Source: Caldifarciminota bacterium
GTDB lineage: Bacteria; Hydrothermota; Tepidihabitantia; Tepidihabitantales; CAIPLT01
Reading direction: 5' to 3'
DNA length: 64,000 nucleotides
NCBI GenBank assembly: GCA_903865935.1
Contig: CAIPLT010000015.1
Location: 1 to 64,000 of the forward strand
A program made the position numbers and the translations under genes. Every line of letters begins with the position of its first letter. Positions within the stretch are counted from its first letter, which is position 1. A model generated the notes under the pieces. That model was given only the letters and a program-made list of their open reading frames with translations. It was not told the origin of the DNA and searched no databases. Positions 61,191-64,000 of this stretch are shown here, piece by piece.

Positions 61191-62279
61191 TTAAATTCTT
61201 ATTTCGCTGGTCTTGTCAAAGAAGTGAATCTTTTCCGTGTCAATATAAAAATCTAACACCTCGCCGATTTTACCTGTAAACTGGCTATGGAAGCGCGCCG
61301 TGATGAGCTGTTCTTTGATTTTAAAATAAGCAATCGTCTCGCTGCCCATTGGTTCGATAACTTCTATTTTAGCACGAATGCCCGCTAAGTTTTGTCTTTC
61401 TTTCTCATACAAAATATCTTCTGGTCTAATACCAAGAATCACATCCTGATTAATATAACCTTTAAGCCGCTCATTCCACATTGCGGGCAAATCAATATTT
61501 AGACTATCATTGATAAATTTAAAACTCTTATCACTAATGATTTTACCATCTAGAAAATTAATCGGCGGTGAGCCAATAAATCCAGCAACAAATTTATTTA
61601 CCGGCTTATTGTACAAAGTCATCGCCTGGGCAATCTGATGCAATCTGCCGTCTTTCATAACCCCAATCCGCTCACCCAAGGTCATTGCTTCGGTCTGGTC
61701 ATGGGTAACATAAAACGTGGTCGTCTTTAATCGCTGGTGTATTTGTGACAATTCCGCTCTCATCTGAACACGGAGTTTAGCATCAATATTGGAAAGCGGT
61801 TCATCAAATAAAAAGACTGACGGATGTCGCACAATCGCTCGTCCGACCGCAACCCGCTGACGCTCACCACCCGAGAGCTCTTTGGGTTTTCTCGGCAATA
61901 ACCGCTCGATGTTTAAAATCCTTGCCGCCTCCTGCACCCTGGTTTTGATTTCTGGTTTTGGAACCTTTCTTAATTTTAAACCAAATGCCATATTATCAAA
62001 TGCGGTCATATGCGGATACAGGGCATAGTTCTGAAACACCATTGCTACATCACGGTCTTTTGCCTCAACATCATTAACCAGGCGGTCACCAATATAAACA
62101 TTACCCGAGGTCGGTTCTTCTAACCCGGCAATAACACGCATGATTGTAGATTTGCCGCAGCCGGATGGACCGACCAGAACAAAAAATTCGCCGTCGGGAA
62201 TTTCCAAATTAAAATTATCCACCGCGACTGTTTTATTGTTAAAAACTTTAACGATGTTTTCTAATAGGATTCGACTCAT
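61191..62279 (-). CDS. ABC transporter ATP-binding protein, MalK/UgpC/MsmX type
   Basis: 362 residues. ATPase domain: Walker A GPSGCGKST, Q-loop MVFQNYALYPHM, signature LSGGERQRVAVGRA, Walker B FLFDEPLSNIDAK, and switch His in YVTHDQTEAM. A C-terminal TOBE/MalK-type regulatory domain lies at about 240-362 (ILGIRPEDI). It energises sugar or glycerol-3-phosphate import. No permease or binding-protein gene is nearby, so it may serve several distant importers as MsmX does. It overlaps accD by 4 bases. Confidence 0.93.
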   Translation of the reverse strand: MSRILLENIVKVFNNKTVAVDNFNLEIPDGEFFVLVGPSGCGKSTIMRVIAGLEEPTSGNVYIGDRLVNDVEAKDRDVAMVFQNYALYPHMTAFDNMAFGLKLRKVPKPEIKTRVQEAARILNIERLLPRKPKELSGGERQRVAVGRAIVRHPSVFLFDEPLSNIDAKLRVQMRAELSQIHQRLKTTTFYVTHDQTEAMTLGERIGVMKDGRLHQIAQAMTLYNKPVNKFVAGFIGSPPINFLDGKIISDKSFKFINDSLNIDLPAMWNERLKGYINQDVILGIRPEDILYEKERQNLAGIRAKIEVIEPMGSETIAYFKIKEQLITARFHSQFTGKIGEVLDFYIDTEKIHFFDKTSEIRI

Positions 62280-63130
62280 TCAACAAATTCTCTTTTTGGT
62301 TCTATTTCGGCTTTGCCTTTACCCCACAGCATGTCAATAATTTTAGTTAAAGTTGACCTGAGAAATTTCCGACTCACCACAATGTCAACAAATCCATGCT
62401 TGGAAAGAAATTCCGCGGTCTGGAAACCTTCGGGTAATTTTTCACCGATCGTCCCCTCGATTACTCTTGCTCCGGCAAAACCTAATAGTGCTTTTGGTTC
62501 AGAAATGATAATATCACCTAGAGAAGCATAAGATGCCAACACGCCGGCCATTGTTGGATTAGTGAGTATTACGATATACGGAATTCTTTCTTGAGCTAAT
62601 AGCGCTAATTCCGCTGATGTTTTTGCCATCTGCATCAGCGAGAAAATACCTTCCTGCATTCGTGCTCCGCCCGAAGTTGCAATTATTGTTAAGGGGATTT
62701 TTTCTTCCCGAGCCAATCTAATTGAACGGGCAACTTTCTCGCCAACCACCGAACCCATACTGCCACCCATAAAATTAAAATCCATCACGCCTAAGATAAT
62801 CGGGAAACTACTAATCTTGCCTTTTCCATAAGTAAAGCCTTCGTCAAGTTCGGTTTTTTTCTGGGCTTCAGCAACTTTTTCCGGATACTTTGGAAAATCT
62901 AATGGGTTTTGCGGTGTTAGGTGCGGGTCAAATTCTTCAAATGTATCAGCATCTAATAGAATCTCGATATATTTCCGGGCGTTAATCCTAAAATGATAAC
63001 TGCAGCGCGAACAGATAAACAGATTCTGTTCCAGACTCTTGCGATATAAAATCTCACCGCAGCCATCACATCGAATCCACAAACCATTTGGAATTTCCAT
63101 CTTGCTGTCTGATTTACCATTAGTCGGCAT
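62276..63130 (-). CDS. accD: Acetyl-CoA carboxylase, carboxyltransferase subunit beta
   Basis: 284 residues from the ATG at 63130. A TTG at 63136 would overlap the promoter spacing. An N-terminal Cys4 zinc ribbon (WIRCDGCGE ... FICSRCSYHF) is followed by the crotonase-fold carboxyltransferase (GKISSFPIILGVMDFNFMGG, SMGSVVGEK, TSGGARMQEG, NPTMAGVLAS). With AccA it makes malonyl-CoA for fatty-acid synthesis. accA is not adjacent. The mRNA is predicted leaderless. Confidence 0.96.
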   Translation of the reverse strand: MPTNGKSDSKMEIPNGLWIRCDGCGEILYRKSLEQNLFICSRCSYHFRINARKYIEILLDADTFEEFDPHLTPQNPLDFPKYPEKVAEAQKKTELDEGFTYGKGKISSFPIILGVMDFNFMGGSMGSVVGEKVARSIRLAREEKIPLTIIATSGGARMQEGIFSLMQMAKTSAELALLAQERIPYIVILTNPTMAGVLASYASLGDIIISEPKALLGFAGARVIEGTIGEKLPEGFQTAEFLSKHGFVDIVVSRKFLRSTLTKIIDMLWGKGKAEIEPKREFVE

Positions 63131-63136
63131 ACCCAA

Positions 63137-63164
63137 AGTATAAAATTAAAAGCAAATAAGTCAA
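63137..63164 (-). promoter_or_regulatory. Promoter of accD, predicted leaderless
   Basis: Minus strand TTGACT (63159-63164), 16-base spacer, TATACT (63137-63142), then exactly 6 bases (TTGGGT) to the ATG at 63130, so +1 should be the A of the start codon. Confidence 0.7.
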
Positions 63165-63324
63165 GACCCCTTGCTTTTTAGCGATACTAGAAGTTAATAT
63201 CAATGACTCATTGAAATAAAATGCCTTTTTATCTTTAGAATCATTAAAATAGCTCTCATCTCTTTACTTTAGGTTTGTGCTGGGCGATAAAACAGGATGC
63301 TGCTTCGTTAATCGGCAGTTCCAA

Positions 63325-63620
63325 AATGTAAACTGTATCGCATATAAAAAACATGCTGATTTTTTCTTTAAGATTCTCGCTTCCATATTCTTAATTCAAA
63401 ATTCCCTTAACAATTGGGTATAGTCCCCTGCTTTGAGTATGGTCTCTATTAGAAAAGCATTTACGTGTTTATTTTGACGATTATTTAATCCATCTATTCG
63501 ACTGTTTAATTCGGCATAAATTAAGGAAGATATCAACCCATCTGTTACAGAGGATATTTTTCAATATGCCAGTAAATCAATTACGAATTATTTCAGAAAA
63601 TATTTGAGAGGATATTTCTG
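63325..63620 (+). repeat. Dispersed intergenic element, copy C (degenerate)
   Basis: 5' block AAACTGTATCGCATATAAAA (63330-63349) is shared with copy D. A heptamer slot (63374-63408) follows, then TTGGGTATAGTCCCC in place of the hairpin region, then a decayed ORF: from the ATG at about 63439 it reads VSIRKAF, meets two stops, and still ends in ASKSITNYFRKY, matching SKSITNY of copy B. It occupies much of the 698-base gap 63137-63834. Confidence 0.65.
63374..63408. repeat. Heptamer slot of element C (TTCTCGC, TTCCATA, TTCTTAA, TTCAAAA, TTCCCTT)
   Basis: Five TTCNNNN units in register. Same position as the slots of copies A, B and D. Confidence 0.65.
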
Positions 63621-63781
63621 GAGAGTAAAAAGGGATTTTATCACAGAACCTATTACTGGATTAACTATTCCATAGGACAAATTAATAAACAGGATGTCTT
63701 TTTAAGTAGCAAAGTTTTGAAAAAACAGAAAACCTCTTACCGGTTTACACTTTAACAAATAATTATATTGTATAATAACAC

Positions 63782-63810
63782 TTGACAAATATATTATTTT
63801 GCTATTTAAT
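63782..63810 (+). promoter_or_regulatory. Promoter of the 22-residue basic peptide gene
   Basis: TTGACA (63782-63787), 17-base spacer, TTTAAT (63805-63810). Leader of about 18 bases containing a perfect AGGAGG. Confidence 0.75.
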
Positions 63811-63834
63811 ACACTCGTAAAGATAGGAGGCATT

Positions 63835-63903
63835 ATGCCATGTATGAAAAAGGCAAAGCCTAAGGCGACGAAAAAGGTCGCCAAAAAAGGCAAGAAAAGG
63901 TAG
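63835..63903 (+). CDS. 22-residue lysine-rich basic peptide
   Basis: Sequence MPCMKKAKPK then ATKKVAKKGKKR: ten Lys and one Arg in 22 residues, with a Cys at position 3. It resembles the lysine/alanine/proline tails of histone H1-like proteins or a ribosomal-protein extension. A consensus promoter, AGGAGG 4 bases before the ATG, and a strong terminator 5 bases past the stop together make an isolated, probably highly expressed gene. I recognise no family. It would bind nucleic acid or another polyanion. Confidence 0.7.
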   Translation: MPCMKKAKPKATKKVAKKGKKR

Positions 63904-63908
63904 TGAAC

Positions 63909-63941
63909 TCAGGGGGCTCGAATGCCCCCTGAAATTTTTTT
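63909..63941 (+). terminator. Rho-independent terminator of the basic peptide gene
   Basis: Perfect 9-bp stem TCAGGGGGC / GCCCCCTGA with loop TCGAAT, then AATTTTTTT. Confidence 0.93.
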
Positions 63942-64000
63942 ATCCCATATACAAATTTCATAGATATCTGAACCAATCAAGAAAAAAAATATATTGAATT

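Overview
This is a chromosomal window of low-to-moderate GC from a Gram-negative-type bacterium that I cannot place to species. Lines of evidence: an outer-membrane lipoprotein with TPRs, a PorV/FadL-like barrel, a Skp-like periplasmic chaperone, DUF2207 and LiaF-like envelope proteins, and six large secreted proteins (413-7774, 10903-12447, 12519-13391, 14161-16590, 25750-29439, 51232-53037) that end in a type A C-terminal sorting domain of the Por/type IX secretion kind. The FG-GAP, parallel beta-helix and kelch architectures plus the core-gene arrangement look like the FCB group or candidate phyla such as WOR-3/Stahlbacteria. That placement is inference.

Layout. 0.4-7.8 kb: one giant secreted multidomain protein. 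7.9-10.7 kb: fabD, then a divergent barrel protein and tRNA-Val. 10.9-16.6 kb: secreted sorting-domain proteins, two of which flank secG-rplU. 17.1-20.1 kb: glycolytic operon gap-pgk-tpiA. 20.2-24.9 kb: TPR lipoprotein followed by pyrK-pyrD-pyrF-pyrE. 25.7-29.4 kb: a second large beta-helix/kelch secreted protein. 29.7-37.8 kb: tightly packed cmk-plsC-ispH-rpsA, then mtaB, a Skp fusion, fabZ and folC. 38.2-42.4 kb: an APC permease with a small membrane protein, a membrane-tethered Usp, two RCK/TrkA proteins and a PtsN-like IIA protein, read here as one regulated transport system. 42.4-51 kb: DedA, a sulfatase-modifying-factor-like protein, rtcB, uvrC, a HAD phosphatase and an envelope group (DUF2207, DUF4342, LiaF-like). 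53-59.6 kb: a translationally coupled operon of a TMTC-like TPR protein, a glycosyltransferase, two radical SAM proteins and a PaaK-like ligase, product unknown. 59.7-63.1 kb: two methyltransferases, an orphan MalK/UgpC-type ATPase and accD. 63.8 kb: a 22-residue lysine-rich peptide gene with its own promoter and terminator.

Three signals cut across the genes. (1) At least twelve degenerate heptanucleotide tandem arrays lie in intergenic DNA and inside coding regions, where they encode loops and linkers. (2) A dispersed intergenic element occurs four times (A 16.75 kb, B 25.0 kb, D 37.8 kb, C 63.3 kb). It has an A-rich 5' block, a slot holding a heptamer array, a short G/C hairpin with compensatory changes, and a small hydrophobic ORF intact in A and B and decayed in C and D. 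(3) Several housekeeping genes (fabD, rtcB, accD, DUF2207 gene, TPR lipoprotein) have sigma-70-like promoters whose -10 box ends only 5-7 bases before the start codon, which predicts leaderless mRNAs. No rRNA, CRISPR array, intact insertion sequence or prophage was seen.
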